Part shown: positions 43,996 through 54,333 of the stretch, piece by piece | Position numbering within the stretch: position 1 is the stretch's first letter | Layout: each line of letters starts with the position of its first letter | DNA from: Lachnospiraceae bacterium | GTDB lineage: Bacteria > Bacillota > Clostridia > Lachnospirales > Lachnospiraceae | Direction: 5' to 3' | Length of the DNA stretch: 64,000 bases | Assembly: GCA_022766245.1 (NCBI GenBank) | Contig: JALEPL010000007.1 | Location: 1 to 64,000, forward strand | The notes under the pieces: model-generated | Database searches by the model: none | What the model saw: only the letters and a program-made list of their open reading frames with translations | What the model was told of the DNA's origin: nothing | Made by a program: the position numbers and the translations under genes

Positions 43996-44508
43996 GTGGC
44001 TAGCTTAATGGATGATTTGAAAGATGTATTACAGCAGGAGAATCGGCAGTATCAGGAGTTGATTGCTCTGTCAGAGGAAAAGTGTCAGGTGCTGGTCAGA
44101 GGAGACGTGAACCGATTGGAGCAGATTACGGCCTTAGAACAGCAGCAGACCGATGTATTGCATCAGTATGAAATGAAAAGAAAATCCATTTTAAAGGATA
44201 TGGCAGAGGTGTTGGGCAAAGACCCGAAAACATTTACCGTGGAAGCCATGATCCGGGCCTTGGCATCACAGCCGGAGGAACAGAACCGGCTGATAGAACT
44301 GCGTGACCAGCTTCGCATCACCTTGCACAAAATGGCGGAGATCAATACACAGAATCAGGCGTTGATTAAACAGGCGTTGGAGATGGTGGAGTTTGATCTC
44401 ACCTTGTTTCGGAGTCTGCGGCAGGCACCGGAGACCGCAAATTATAACAAGTCTGCCTACAATACCGGTGACTTGTTGGGCAGCGGCGGCTTTGATGCAA
44501 AGCAGTAA
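43996..44508 (+). CDS. flgN: FlgN-family flagellar chaperone
   Basis: A 170-residue, mostly helical protein with FlgN features: an early LKDVLQQENRQYQELIALSEEK helix, LEQITALEQQQ, and a central coiled coil before a polar C-terminus (AYNTGDLLGSGGFDAKQ). FlgN protects the hook-associated proteins FlgK and FlgL until export. It starts at GTG 43996 behind GAGGATG, after flgM and before flgK, the standard order. Confidence 0.85.
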   Translation: MASLMDDLKDVLQQENRQYQELIALSEEKCQVLVRGDVNRLEQITALEQQQTDVLHQYEMKRKSILKDMAEVLGKDPKTFTVEAMIRALASQPEEQNRLIELRDQLRITLHKMAEINTQNQALIKQALEMVEFDLTLFRSLRQAPETANYNKSAYNTGDLLGSGGFDAKQ

Positions 44509-44604
44509 GTAGGCCGAGATAGTGCCTATCCAAAGATGAAAACCGGCACCAGGAATCCGTCACCTGCGGTGACACCTCGTGTCAGGAAACAGGAGGAGTG
44601 CGCC

Positions 44605-46338
44605 ATGGCAAACGGAATGGGAAGCCTATACATTGGTACCAGCGGATTACGTACCAGTCAGAACGCATTGAATACAACGGCCAACAACCTGGCAAACGTT
44701 GACACCAAGGGATATGTGCGTCAGCAGGTGTTGCAGGCCGATCAGCATTATACAACATTCAGCACAACAGCATCGATCAGCAACCAGCAGGCCGGTCTGG
44801 GCGTTACCATCGGCGATGTGGTACATGCGAGAGATGTTTTTTTAGATAAAGCCTACCGCAGTGAAGCGGGACGACAGGCTTTCTATGAGACTTGCTTTTC
44901 AGCAGCCAGTGAGCTCTACACCTATTTTCAGGAGCTGGAGGGAGAGGCATTTCAGGACTGTCTGACAGATCTGAACCATTCCTTTGAGGAATTTGCCAAG
45001 GATCCTTCTGATTCTGTCAATCAGAATCTGGTAATGCAGAAGGCAAGCCTTTTTATCAGCCGCTCTCAGGCAATTTACTCCAGCTTGCAGTCATACCAGT
45101 ACAATCTGAATTCCAAGATATCAGACGATATCGACCGGATTAATGAACTGGGAAATAAAATATTCAGTCTGAATCTGCAGATTACCAAAATCGAGGTGGG
45201 TGGAACGGAGACCGCCATGGACCTTAGGGATCAGAGAGACAGCGCATTGGATGAACTGGCATCTCTGGCTAATATCTCCTACGATGAGAAATGGGATGGG
45301 GCAGTGACGGTAAAGCTGGAAGGGGTGGACTTTGTGGCACCCTCCAGAGTATATGAAATGGGAAAATACACAGATTCCATCACCGGATTTATCACTCCAT
45401 ACTGGCCACAAATGTCTGCAACAGAGAGAGGACAGATTTCCGAAGTGTTCAATTTTGGCGTGGACATTTGTCCGGAATACAATACAGATATTGGTGAACT
45501 GAAGGCGCTGGTGATGCAGCGCGGAAACAAGATTGCTGATTACAGAGATATCGAGGGACTGGATGCGAAGACTTATCAGGATACAACAGGAACCTCCGTG
45601 ATGCTTTCTACCCAGGCAGAGATGGATCAGCTGGTACATCAGATTATTACGACTGTCAATGATATTCTCTGCCCCAACACAGAGTACAGTGGACCGGATC
45701 TTACCGGGACTGCTGCGGATGGTTCCACCGTCACCATCACAAATGGACAAAAGATTCTGGATGCAGACAACTGTCCGGTGGGAAATGATGGGAAGCTGCC
45801 GCCTCAGGAGCTTTTCACCCGTGTGGGAACAGCCCGTTATACAGAGGTAAGTGTAATGGCGGCCAATGGAACCACTCAGACCTACTATGTGTACAATGAG
45901 GAGAGCACCACAGACTCGTCCAAGATGTATACCATAGCCAGTGTCAATGTAAATGCAGAGATTTCGAGACAGCCGTCCCTTATTCCATCCTTAAAGCAGA
46001 ACGGTGAGGTGGATTACGGATTGGGAACCACCATGTCCAAGGCATGGCAGACCAGTGAGCTGTCCTTAAATCCGGGAGTTACCAGCAAATGTTCCTTCTC
46101 CGAATACTATGCTCAGATGATCGGAGAGCTGGGAACCGTGGGCTCCATATATTCTAACACATCAGAGACTCTGACAAACACAGTAGCATCTGTGGAAAAT
46201 CAGCGGCAGCAGGCCATTGGTGTATCCTCCGATGAGGAATTGACGAAGATGATACAGTATCAGAACGCATATAATGCAGCCAGCCGGTTCATCAATGTGG
46301 TGAGCCAGATGATTGAGACATTGATTACCAGCTTATAG
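44605..46338 (+). CDS. flgK: Hook-associated protein 1, FlgK (first copy)
   Basis: A 577-residue junction protein between hook and filament. The N-terminal rod/hook motif GSLYIGTSGLRTSQNALNTT, NNLANVDTKGYVRQQ is present. The C-terminal D0 helix includes ENQRQQAIGVSSDEEL and MIQYQNAYNAASRFI. Both ends form the D0 coiled coil. ATG 44605 follows AGGAGGAG; the longer frame from 44536 lacks the site. A second flgK-like gene follows 15 bases later. Confidence 0.92.
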   Translation: MANGMGSLYIGTSGLRTSQNALNTTANNLANVDTKGYVRQQVLQADQHYTTFSTTASISNQQAGLGVTIGDVVHARDVFLDKAYRSEAGRQAFYETCFSAASELYTYFQELEGEAFQDCLTDLNHSFEEFAKDPSDSVNQNLVMQKASLFISRSQAIYSSLQSYQYNLNSKISDDIDRINELGNKIFSLNLQITKIEVGGTETAMDLRDQRDSALDELASLANISYDEKWDGAVTVKLEGVDFVAPSRVYEMGKYTDSITGFITPYWPQMSATERGQISEVFNFGVDICPEYNTDIGELKALVMQRGNKIADYRDIEGLDAKTYQDTTGTSVMLSTQAEMDQLVHQIITTVNDILCPNTEYSGPDLTGTAADGSTVTITNGQKILDADNCPVGNDGKLPPQELFTRVGTARYTEVSVMAANGTTQTYYVYNEESTTDSSKMYTIASVNVNAEISRQPSLIPSLKQNGEVDYGLGTTMSKAWQTSELSLNPGVTSKCSFSEYYAQMIGELGTVGSIYSNTSETLTNTVASVENQRQQAIGVSSDEELTKMIQYQNAYNAASRFINVVSQMIETLITSL

Positions 46339-46353
46339 AAGGAAGGTGAGTAG

Positions 46354-48207
46354 ATGGCATCCTCACAGTTTTTTGGACTGAATATTGCCAGCAGTGCATT
46401 GGCAGCGTTTCAGGCATCCGTAAATACAACAGCAAATAATGTTTCCAACGTACAGACCAAGGGTTACAGCAAGCAGGTGGCGAATCTTCAGGCAACAGGA
46501 GCCCTTCGTGTCAATGCAAAATACGGCACCACCGGTACCGGTGTGGAGGCAGTATCTGTCACTCAGCTTCGGGACAGCTACTATGATACCAAGTACTGGA
46601 ATAACAGTTCCAGCCTGGGGCTGTATGAGAAAAAGCTTTATTACATGCAGCAGATAGAGATGTATTACACCGATGATGATACGGAGCGAGGATTCTCCAC
46701 ATTGCTGAATACCATGTTCAATAATCTCAACTCGGTGCAGGACAATGCCGGGGATTTAAATACCAGAAAACAGTTTATCAGCAGCGCGCAGAGTCTGGCC
46801 AGTTACTTTAACAGTGTGGCAAACAGCCTGGGCGAGCTTCAGACCAGTGTAAATAATGAGATCAAATCCACCGTAGATAATGTGAATTCCATTGCCCAGA
46901 AGATTGCGCTCATTAATAAGCAGATCAACCAGATTGAAATTCAGGGGGGATTTGCCAATGAGCTGCGGGATGAACGGGCCCTTTTGGTGGATGAGCTGTC
47001 CCAGATTGTGCCGGTGACCATATCAGAAACGCCCATAACCAACAGCAATTATCCCGATATGGATCTGGGAATCAACAATTATTCCGTGAAGATCAATGGA
47101 CAGAAGCTGGTGGATGGATATGGATACCGGACCTTGGCCTATACTCCCAGAGAGAATCGCATCAATCAGGCAGACGTGGATGGACTTTATGATCTTATCT
47201 GGAGTGATACAGGTGTCAAGTTTGATCCCACCAGTACATCCATGTCCGGATCGTTAAAAGCACTGTTTGAGGTGCGGGATGGGAACAATTCCGAGTATTT
47301 TTATGGAAAAATCGGAGCAGCAGCCAAGGACGTAGAGGATGTTGTGGTAGATGGAAAAAATGTGACAGCCATTACAGTTTATGACGCATCCATCACGGAT
47401 CTGGCGAAACTCAGCATCGCTGAGGAAGGAATTATCACAGTATCCAATACAGAATACACCTATTCCGGATTTACCATCAACGATGACGGAAGTTATACTT
47501 TTACACTGGAAAAACAGCTGAATGCACTGGAGAGAAGCCGTTTCTCCGGAGCGTCCATGTCCATTGGGAAAGCGGTGGATACCATGGGTGTTCCCTACTA
47601 TATGTCCCAGATGAATGAGTTCCTGAGGAATTTTGCCCGGGAATTCAACACCATTGAGCAGGGCAGTACTACGGATCCCGGTGTGGATGCGAATGGTGAC
47701 CCCATGGGAGCCTTTTTTGTGGCAAAGGATAACTGGGGCGGAGAGTATGATTTTTCTGAGACCGCTGTGAGTTCTACTGCGGATACTTACTACAAACTTA
47801 CGGCTACGAATTTTGCGGTGGCGGAGGCATCGGTGAATGATCCGGCGAGGTTTGCAGCGGTAACCCAGGCGGAGTATACTGACGGAACAGACAAGTACAC
47901 TCTAATTGAAAGTCTGGCAAAATTGCAGAGTGATGTGGTGCTCTATCGCGGTACCGGATCGGATGATTTCCTGCAGTGTTTATTGTCGGACGTATCTATT
48001 GACACTCAGGAGGCAAAGCTTTTTACAAGCAATTATCAGAATATTGTAGATTCCATCGAAAATCAGAGACAGTCCGTTTCCGGTGTGGATGAGGATGAGG
48101 AAGCCATGGACCTGGTGAAGTATCAGAATGCATACAATCTGGCATCCAAAATGATCTCGGTTATGTCGGAAATGTATAACCGTCTGATTTTAGAGACCGG
48201 TGTATAA
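46354..48207 (+). CDS. FlgK-like hook-associated protein (second copy)
   Basis: This 617-residue protein has complete FlgK ends: GLNIASSALAAFQASVNTT and NNVSNVQTKGYSKQV at the start, ENQRQSVSGVDEDEEAM and KYQNAYNLASKMIS at the end. The middle ~350 residues differ strongly from the first copy. The two may stack as two junction rings or serve different filaments. Both are intact, so this is a tandem duplication, not a pseudogene. Confidence 0.9.
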   Translation: MASSQFFGLNIASSALAAFQASVNTTANNVSNVQTKGYSKQVANLQATGALRVNAKYGTTGTGVEAVSVTQLRDSYYDTKYWNNSSSLGLYEKKLYYMQQIEMYYTDDDTERGFSTLLNTMFNNLNSVQDNAGDLNTRKQFISSAQSLASYFNSVANSLGELQTSVNNEIKSTVDNVNSIAQKIALINKQINQIEIQGGFANELRDERALLVDELSQIVPVTISETPITNSNYPDMDLGINNYSVKINGQKLVDGYGYRTLAYTPRENRINQADVDGLYDLIWSDTGVKFDPTSTSMSGSLKALFEVRDGNNSEYFYGKIGAAAKDVEDVVVDGKNVTAITVYDASITDLAKLSIAEEGIITVSNTEYTYSGFTINDDGSYTFTLEKQLNALERSRFSGASMSIGKAVDTMGVPYYMSQMNEFLRNFAREFNTIEQGSTTDPGVDANGDPMGAFFVAKDNWGGEYDFSETAVSSTADTYYKLTATNFAVAEASVNDPARFAAVTQAEYTDGTDKYTLIESLAKLQSDVVLYRGTGSDDFLQCLLSDVSIDTQEAKLFTSNYQNIVDSIENQRQSVSGVDEDEEAMDLVKYQNAYNLASKMISVMSEMYNRLILETGV

Positions 48208-48232
48208 AGTCTGGGAAGAGGAGGCGTGAACC

Positions 48233-49744
48233 ATGAGAATAACCAACAATATGATTATGGGCAATACAAAAACGAATATTAATGGAAACAAGATCAATGT
48301 GGACACTTTAAACAGCCAGATGTCATCCCAGAAGAAGATCAATAAACCCTCGGATGATCCGGTTATCGCCATCCGTGCGTTGCGTTTGCGCAGCAGTTTA
48401 AGCCAGATTAATCAATATTATGAGAAAAATATACCGGATGCAGAGTCCTGGCTGGAAGTGACGGAGACAGCACTGAACAACATGAAAAAAGTGCTGACAG
48501 ACATTCATACACTGTGTGTAAATGGTGCTACCGGCACCATGAATGCAGAGGACCGCAATACCATTCTAAAGCAGCTGCAGGCACTCAGCAAGCAGGTTTA
48601 TTCCGAGGGAGATGCGGACTATGCGGGAAGAACGGTATTTACCGGATATAAGACCAATAATACTTTGACATTCCAGACGGATTCTACGGATTCCTATAAC
48701 ATAAAGGAATATCTATCCTATGAGAATATGGAGGAGTTCCGTTATAGCTACGGCAACGTGGATACGCCCACAGCAGCAGATGTGGCAAACAAGACTTCGG
48801 TGAATTCTCCCGGGGAGACCACAGTCAGCAGACTGCGCTTGGCCTATGACAATATTTCGCGTATTACCAGCAGCGGCTTAAATTACAGTTATACGGCAGC
48901 AGACGGAAGTACAGCCTCAGATACACTGGCGGTCACCACGATGACTACGGCTGATTTGGAAAACATTCATTATGCGGTGGCGGATGATAAGGTAGTTTTC
49001 AATAAAGATACGGGAGAGTTTCTGCTGGGGAAGGATATTGCATCGGATCTCAATTCCAAGCATGCCACATTTCATGTCAGCTATGATAAGACGGGATTTA
49101 ATAAGGGGGAGATTAAGCCGGAGAATTATTACGACTGTGTGAACACCTCAGATGCGGCAAACCCGGTTTCCTATACCAACTATGACATGCAGGGAAATCG
49201 AATCAATCAGGATATCGAGTACACCATCGCCGCAAACCAGACACTGACGGTAAATACTCAGGCAAACGATGTATTTGATTCCGATATCAAGCGGGATGTG
49301 GATGACCTGATTAATGTGGTTCAGGAAGCCATCAATGCCCATGATACGGTGGACCGGATCAAATCCATGATGACAGAGCAGCAGTATTCAGATAAGGATT
49401 CCCAGAAATATCTGCAGAGCTGTCTGGATGCAGCCAGCAAGCAGGCAGACTACGCAGATGACCGTTTGGAGAAGCTGTTTGGAAAAGGCATGACAAAGTT
49501 TGAGGGCTATATGTCCGCTGTAAACATTGCCATTACCGATGTGGGAAGCAAGGGGCAGCGGCTGGATATCACCAAGACACGTATGTCCAATCAACAGACA
49601 ACAGTAGAGACATTAAAATCCGATAACGAAGATGCCCAGTTGTCCGAGATTGTCATCGACTACACGGCAGCATACATGGCATATCAGGCATCGCTGCAGG
49701 CCGCAGCCAAGATTGAGAAACAGACACTGTTGGATTATATCTAG
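48233..49744 (+). CDS. flgL: Hook-associated protein 3, FlgL
   Basis: A flagellin-related junction protein of 503 residues. The N-terminal helix MRITNNMIMGNTKTNINGN, KINKPSDDPVIAIRALRLRSS and AESWLEVTETALNNM match FlgL. The C-terminus ends SEIVIDYTAAYMAYQASLQA. The central domain is long for FlgL (usually about 300), so there is a large variable insert (about residues 130-380). It is separated from fliW by only 10 bases. Confidence 0.92.
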   Translation: MRITNNMIMGNTKTNINGNKINVDTLNSQMSSQKKINKPSDDPVIAIRALRLRSSLSQINQYYEKNIPDAESWLEVTETALNNMKKVLTDIHTLCVNGATGTMNAEDRNTILKQLQALSKQVYSEGDADYAGRTVFTGYKTNNTLTFQTDSTDSYNIKEYLSYENMEEFRYSYGNVDTPTAADVANKTSVNSPGETTVSRLRLAYDNISRITSSGLNYSYTAADGSTASDTLAVTTMTTADLENIHYAVADDKVVFNKDTGEFLLGKDIASDLNSKHATFHVSYDKTGFNKGEIKPENYYDCVNTSDAANPVSYTNYDMQGNRINQDIEYTIAANQTLTVNTQANDVFDSDIKRDVDDLINVVQEAINAHDTVDRIKSMMTEQQYSDKDSQKYLQSCLDAASKQADYADDRLEKLFGKGMTKFEGYMSAVNIAITDVGSKGQRLDITKTRMSNQQTTVETLKSDNEDAQLSEIVIDYTAAYMAYQASLQAAAKIEKQTLLDYI

Positions 49745-49754
49745 GAGGAATACT

Positions 49755-50216
49755 ATGAGAGTGACAACAAGATTATTTGGGGAGATTGATATTGCAGAGG
49801 AAAAGATCATTTATTTTGAGCATGGAATGGTCGGTTTTCCGGATATGAAACGTTTTACATTGATTTTTGACAGCGAAAAGCAGGGCGTGCCTACCATTTC
49901 CTGGCTGCAGTCTATGGATGAGCCGGATGTGGCATTCCCGGTGATGGATCCGTTGCTGGTGTGCGCAGAGTACAATCCTTCTGTAGATGATGAACTGTTA
50001 AAACCACTGGGCGAGGTGGCTGAGGATAATCTCTATGTACTGGTAACGGTTACCGTTCCAAAGGATATCGAGAACATGGCCATCAATCTTAAGGCACCCA
50101 TCGTGGTCAATACCGACACATTAAAGGCCAGCCAGATCATTGTGGATGATGATTTGCCGGTGAAGTATAAAATCTATGAAATGTTGAAAGCAGCAAAGGA
50201 AAAGGCAGGTGAATAG
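49755..50216 (+). CDS. fliW: Flagellar assembly factor FliW
   Basis: A 153-residue beta-barrel protein that binds flagellin or CsrA. Motifs are [41 protein letters not shown] and [13 protein letters not shown]. In Bacillus, free flagellin takes FliW from CsrA, releasing CsrA to block flagellin translation. ATG 49755 follows AGGAGGAA. csrA starts two bases after its stop, so they are co-translated. Confidence 0.95.
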   Translation: MRVTTRLFGEIDIAEEKIIYFEHGMVGFPDMKRFTLIFDSEKQGVPTISWLQSMDEPDVAFPVMDPLLVCAEYNPSVDDELLKPLGEVAEDNLYVLVTVTVPKDIENMAINLKAPIVVNTDTLKASQIIVDDDLPVKYKIYEMLKAAKEKAGE

Positions 50217-50218
50217 GC

Positions 50219-50434
50219 ATGTTAGCATTAACCAGAAAAAAGGGAGAATCCCTCGTCATCAATAACGATATTGAAATCACTATATTGGAAATCCGCGGTG
50301 ACCAGGTAAAGGTGGGTATTTCAGCACCAAAGGACGTGCCTGTGTACCGCAAGGAGGTCTATCTGCAAATCCAGAAGGAGAATGAGGAATCGCTGCAGAT
50401 TGATGGACTGGAAGCATTAAAAAATTTACTGTAG
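50219..50434 (+). CDS. csrA: Translational regulator CsrA
   Basis: A 71-residue RNA-binding dimer. [20 protein letters not shown], the [17 protein letters not shown] core and a C-terminal helix match CsrA; the RNA-contact Arg in VYRKE and the GxSAPK turn are kept. It should bind GGA hairpins in the flagellin leader (54454-54469). It is coupled to fliW, its antagonist. Confidence 0.97.
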   Translation: MLALTRKKGESLVINNDIEITILEIRGDQVKVGISAPKDVPVYRKEVYLQIQKENEESLQIDGLEALKNLL

Positions 50435-50437
50435 TGC

Positions 50438-50464
50438 TAAACTTTTGGGAGAAATTTCCGATAT
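50438..50464 (+). promoter_or_regulatory. Sigma-28 promoter of the flaG-fliD operon
   Basis: TAAACTTT, 11-base spacer, TCCGATAT. It lies directly after csrA and about 129 bases before flaG. Confidence 0.85.
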
Positions 50465-50592
50465 AGGCTATAAAGATATCTCTTTTTCCACAGTATTCTC
50501 GAATGAATTTGCAAATAGAAAAATTCATTCTTAGAAATACAGAGCTGAAAAAGGATAAAGGATATTAGAATATACACATGGAGGTGTAGAAA

Positions 50593-51003
50593 ATGACGAT
50601 TGAAGGAATTAAAAATAATGGCATCATGTATCAGGGAAGTGCAGGCGTGTCAGAGAGCGTAAAGCCCGTTGTAAAAGAGACAGACCAATCCCAGGGTCTC
50701 AGAGAGGGTGCGTCAGCTTCTTATGCCCCGTCGGAAAGTGCATTACAGAATATTAACGTGAACGGGCAGGAAGAGGAGAATCAATCAAACTCCCAGCTCA
50801 AGAGTGCTGTGGAGAGCATTAATAAGAATTCTCAGGCCACGGAAGCAATCTTTGGAATTCACGACGGAACCAACCGCGTCACCATTAAGATCGTAGATAA
50901 GGATACCCGGGAAGTGGTGAAGGAATTCCCGCCGGAAAAGACACTAGATATGATTGAGAAGGTCTGGGAGATGGCCGGACTGATGGTGGACGAGAAACGA
51001 TAA
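50593..51003 (+). CDS. flaG: FlaG-family flagellar protein
   Basis: This 136-residue protein has a polar, disordered first half. The C-terminal FlaG domain is TNRVTIKIVDKDTREVVKEFP with PEKTLDMIEKVWEMAGLMVD. FlaG affects filament length in several bacteria. It starts the second late operon, 12 bases before fliD. Confidence 0.9.
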   Translation: MTIEGIKNNGIMYQGSAGVSESVKPVVKETDQSQGLREGASASYAPSESALQNINVNGQEEENQSNSQLKSAVESINKNSQATEAIFGIHDGTNRVTIKIVDKDTREVVKEFPPEKTLDMIEKVWEMAGLMVDEKR

Positions 51004-51015
51004 GGAGGAATCAGT

Positions 51016-53370
51016 ATGGCAATTCGAATCTCAGGATTATCCTCAGGACTGGATACCGAAGCGATTGTGCAGCAGCTGGTATCCGCATACAGTTATAAGA
51101 AAGATACTTATGTAAAGGCTCAGACCAAGCTGTCCTGGAAACAGAACGCCTGGAAGGACCTGAATACAAAAATATACAGTTTATACAGCAAGATTGGTAA
51201 TATGCGTTATAGCTCCGCATACACCACAAAGAAAGCCGTTGTATCAGACAGTACCAAGGCAAATGTGACTGCCAGCAGTTCTGCCACCAATGGCAGCCAG
51301 ACTTTGGAAATAAAGAAGCTGGCAAAGGGTGGATATCTCACGGGAGGTGAGCTGACATCAGGAACTACGGGAGCAACAACCCTTGGCGAGCTGGGCTATG
51401 CATCCGGCAGCGGATCCATCAGTATCACCTCAGGCGGGAAGACTACAGACATCACAGTGGATGAGAATACCACCGTTGATTCCCTGGTGAAGCAGCTGGG
51501 AGAGGCGGGAGTAAACGCATCCTACGATGCGACCAATCGGCGCATCTTTATTTCGGCAAAGGAGACAGGCGTAGCAAATGACTTCTCCCTCACCGGAGCA
51601 AATGAGGCGGGTACTGCGGCCTTGACCAGTCTGGGACTGAATGTTGCATCCAAAACGGCCACGGCTACCTATCAGGAGTGGGGAGCATATGCACTGAATG
51701 AGGACGGAAATGCGTATTACAATGAGGACGGAACTACCAACGGGACCTATAGCGAGGCGAAGACGCAGGCCAATCTGGTGAGCATCTTAGATCAGATCAA
51801 CAAGGCGAATGAAGATATATCCTCTGCAAAAAATTCTTCTACCCAGGAGCAGGCAGCCATCACCACCAATAATGGCAGAATCAGCTATGCCAATGCTTAT
51901 GCAGGAGTTCAGGATGCAGATCAAACTGCAAAGGACAATGGTATGAGCGATGATCAGCTCAAAGACTTAAAGACTCTGTCAAAGCTGTCCACTGCAGATC
52001 TGAATAAAGAGTATTTGGTAGATCAAAACGGCAATCTGGCCTACGATGCGGAAGGGAAGCTGATGGAAGCCGGTGGGGAGTATGATAAGGATCTTTATCA
52101 TACTGCAAAAGGCTCTGACATACTGGAGGATTTGCAGAAAAAGGCCGGGCTCATCACCACAAAGGAAGAAATCGACGAGAAAACAGGAGAGAGCAAGACC
52201 GTTACCGATAAGTCTGCGGCGACTGCCTACAGCAAGAATCTGCAGACAATGGACGCTTACGACGATGAGGTGACAAAGGAGGCAGTTCAAAAGATTTATG
52301 AGGGAGCGGCAGATGCCCCTTATACATCTATAGCAGATTATACGGCTGCCCTCACCGCTGATAACACAGCACGTCAGGCCACAATAGAGAATAACAATGC
52401 GGTTATTGCAGATGCAAATAAGCTGTTAGATCGGTATGCACTGGTAAATAACGGACAGGATGCAGTCGCACTGGCTGACCGTGTCAGCTATGCAACCAAA
52501 GCCCTGGCAGGAGGACTAACCTACAGCAAGGGTGCGACTCGTGTGAATGGGCAGGATGCAGAGATCCTGCTGAATAACGCAAAGTTTACCGCTTCATCCA
52601 ATACCTTCAAAGTAAATGGCATGACCATCGAGGCACTGGAGGAAACCCAGGGTGAAATCAGCATCACCACCAATACGGACACGGATGCAGTATACAATAA
52701 GATTAAAGACTTTATCAAACAGTATAATGAGTTGATTAACGAGATGACTTCTCTGTATAACGCCAGCTCAGCCAAGGGCTATGAGCCTTTGACCAGCGAA
52801 GAGAAGGATGCCATGACCGATACCGAGATTGAGGAATGGGAGAAGAAGATAAAAGAGTCTTTGCTGCGGAGAGATGATACGCTGGATGGCGTGATGAACG
52901 CCATGACAAATGCCATGGCAAAGAGCTTCAGCATCAATGGAAAGAACTACAGTCTGGGCAGCTTCGGCATCTCCACCATGGGATACCTGAATTCCTCGGA
53001 GAATCAGCAGAATGCTTATCACATCGATGGAGACCCGGATGATGAGAATACCAGTGGCAAGAAGGATAAGCTGCGGGCAGCCATAGAGGATGATCCGGAT
53101 ACGCTGGTTGAATTTATGAAACAGCTTACGGAGGGACTCTATAGTTCGTTGGATGCAAAGATGAAGTCCACATCCCTGAGCAGCGCCTACAAGGTGTACA
53201 ACGACAAGCAGATGGAGAAGGATTACAAGGAGTACACCAGTACCATCAGCAAATGGGAGGAGAAGGTCTCTGATATGGAGGATCGTTACTATAAGCAGTT
53301 TGCAGCCATGGAGAAAGCACTGGCTACCCTGCAGAGCAGCACCAGTTCCCTGACAGGGCTGATGGGATAA
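51016..53370 (+). CDS. fliD: Filament cap protein FliD (long form)
   Basis: The cap that guides flagellin polymerisation. The N-terminal FliD domain has SGLSSGLDTEAIVQQLVSAY; the C-terminal domain has YNKIKDFIKQYNELINEMTS, NYSLGSFGIS and the final coiled coil. At 784 residues it is longer than most. The extra is a low-complexity, Ala/Asp/Lys-rich helical insert at about residues 235-480 that may be exposed at the filament tip. It follows flaG and precedes fliS. Confidence 0.92.
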   Translation: MAIRISGLSSGLDTEAIVQQLVSAYSYKKDTYVKAQTKLSWKQNAWKDLNTKIYSLYSKIGNMRYSSAYTTKKAVVSDSTKANVTASSSATNGSQTLEIKKLAKGGYLTGGELTSGTTGATTLGELGYASGSGSISITSGGKTTDITVDENTTVDSLVKQLGEAGVNASYDATNRRIFISAKETGVANDFSLTGANEAGTAALTSLGLNVASKTATATYQEWGAYALNEDGNAYYNEDGTTNGTYSEAKTQANLVSILDQINKANEDISSAKNSSTQEQAAITTNNGRISYANAYAGVQDADQTAKDNGMSDDQLKDLKTLSKLSTADLNKEYLVDQNGNLAYDAEGKLMEAGGEYDKDLYHTAKGSDILEDLQKKAGLITTKEEIDEKTGESKTVTDKSAATAYSKNLQTMDAYDDEVTKEAVQKIYEGAADAPYTSIADYTAALTADNTARQATIENNNAVIADANKLLDRYALVNNGQDAVALADRVSYATKALAGGLTYSKGATRVNGQDAEILLNNAKFTASSNTFKVNGMTIEALEETQGEISITTNTDTDAVYNKIKDFIKQYNELINEMTSLYNASSAKGYEPLTSEEKDAMTDTEIEEWEKKIKESLLRRDDTLDGVMNAMTNAMAKSFSINGKNYSLGSFGISTMGYLNSSENQQNAYHIDGDPDDENTSGKKDKLRAAIEDDPDTLVEFMKQLTEGLYSSLDAKMKSTSLSSAYKVYNDKQMEKDYKEYTSTISKWEEKVSDMEDRYYKQFAAMEKALATLQSSTSSLTGLMG

Positions 53371-53400
53371 AAAGATATAGATGATCGTGGAGGAAACATT

Positions 53401-53790
53401 ATGGCTATGAACAACGCCTATGCAAACTATCAGAATACCAGGATTATGACGGCATCTCCGGCAGAGCTGACCCTGATGCTCTATGAGGGTGCCATCAAGT
53501 TCTGCAATATTGCATTGATGGGTATTGAGGAAAAGAATATCGAGAAAGCCCACAATAATATTGTAAAGGTAGAGCATATCATCGAGGAGTTTCAGGCGAC
53601 GCTGAATCACAAATATCCGGTTGCAAAAGACTTCGACAATGTTTATACTTATTTATTAGAAAGACTATTTGAGGCGAACATGAAGAAGGATCCGGAGATA
53701 CTGGGTGAAGTGCTGGAGCATCTTCGCACCATGCGGGATACCTGGAAAGAGGTCATGCGCCTCACCAATAATGGAACCAAGGTGTCCTAG
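53401..53790 (+). CDS. fliS: Flagellin export chaperone FliS
   Basis: A 129-residue helical bundle with YANYQNTRIMTASPAELTLM at the N-terminus and MLYEGAIKFCNIAL, then YLLERLFEANMKKDPEILGE. FliS caps the flagellin C-terminus and delivers it for export. The order fliD-fliS is standard. Confidence 0.95.
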   Translation: MAMNNAYANYQNTRIMTASPAELTLMLYEGAIKFCNIALMGIEEKNIEKAHNNIVKVEHIIEEFQATLNHKYPVAKDFDNVYTYLLERLFEANMKKDPEILGEVLEHLRTMRDTWKEVMRLTNNGTKVS

Positions 53791-53821
53791 GATGAGGCAG
53801 TTATCATTGGTGGGAGAAGCT

Positions 53822-54301
53822 ATGTCAGAGAAGGATTATGTAGCAGTATTAAAACAGAGCCTGGCAAAAAAGGTGGAGATTTTAGATACCATCTGTGCAC
53901 TGAATGTGGAGCAGAAGCGGATGCTGGAGGATCCGGAGCTTATGCCGGAGGAGCTGGAAGAGAACTTCCGGGCCAAGGGGGAGCTGGTGGATCAGCTGGT
54001 GGCACTGGACGATGGGTTCGAGCAGGTCTATGACCGGGTGAAGGAGGAACTTACCCATCACAAGGAGCGGTACGCATCAGACATCCTTCAGATGCAGAAG
54101 GATATCAGCCGCATTACGGAGCGGAGTGCAGATATCCGTGCCCAGGAGCAGCGGAATAAATCTCTGATGGAGCAGAAGTTTGCTACCGTAAAAAAGCAGG
54201 TGCGTGAGGTAAAGAACTCCCAACAGGCGGTGAATTCCTACTACAGGAACATGATGAAAATGAACTACGTGGACCCACAGTTCATGGATAACAAGAAGTA
54301 A
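53822..54301 (+). CDS. Helical flagellar chaperone-like protein in the fliT position
   Basis: A 159-residue, strongly helical protein (LKQSLAKKVEILDTICALN, EENFRAKGELVDQLVALDDG, a long coiled coil, SYYRNMMKMNYVDP at the end). Size and place after fliS suggest a FliT/FlgN-type export chaperone, but the sequence is not diagnostic. ATG 53822 after GGGAGAAG is preferred; ATG 53792 would add ten residues. Confidence 0.65.
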   Translation: MSEKDYVAVLKQSLAKKVEILDTICALNVEQKRMLEDPELMPEELEENFRAKGELVDQLVALDDGFEQVYDRVKEELTHHKERYASDILQMQKDISRITERSADIRAQEQRNKSLMEQKFATVKKQVREVKNSQQAVNSYYRNMMKMNYVDPQFMDNKK

Positions 54302-54333
54302 ATAAGAAAATGTAAAAAATTTTCTTTTTACTA

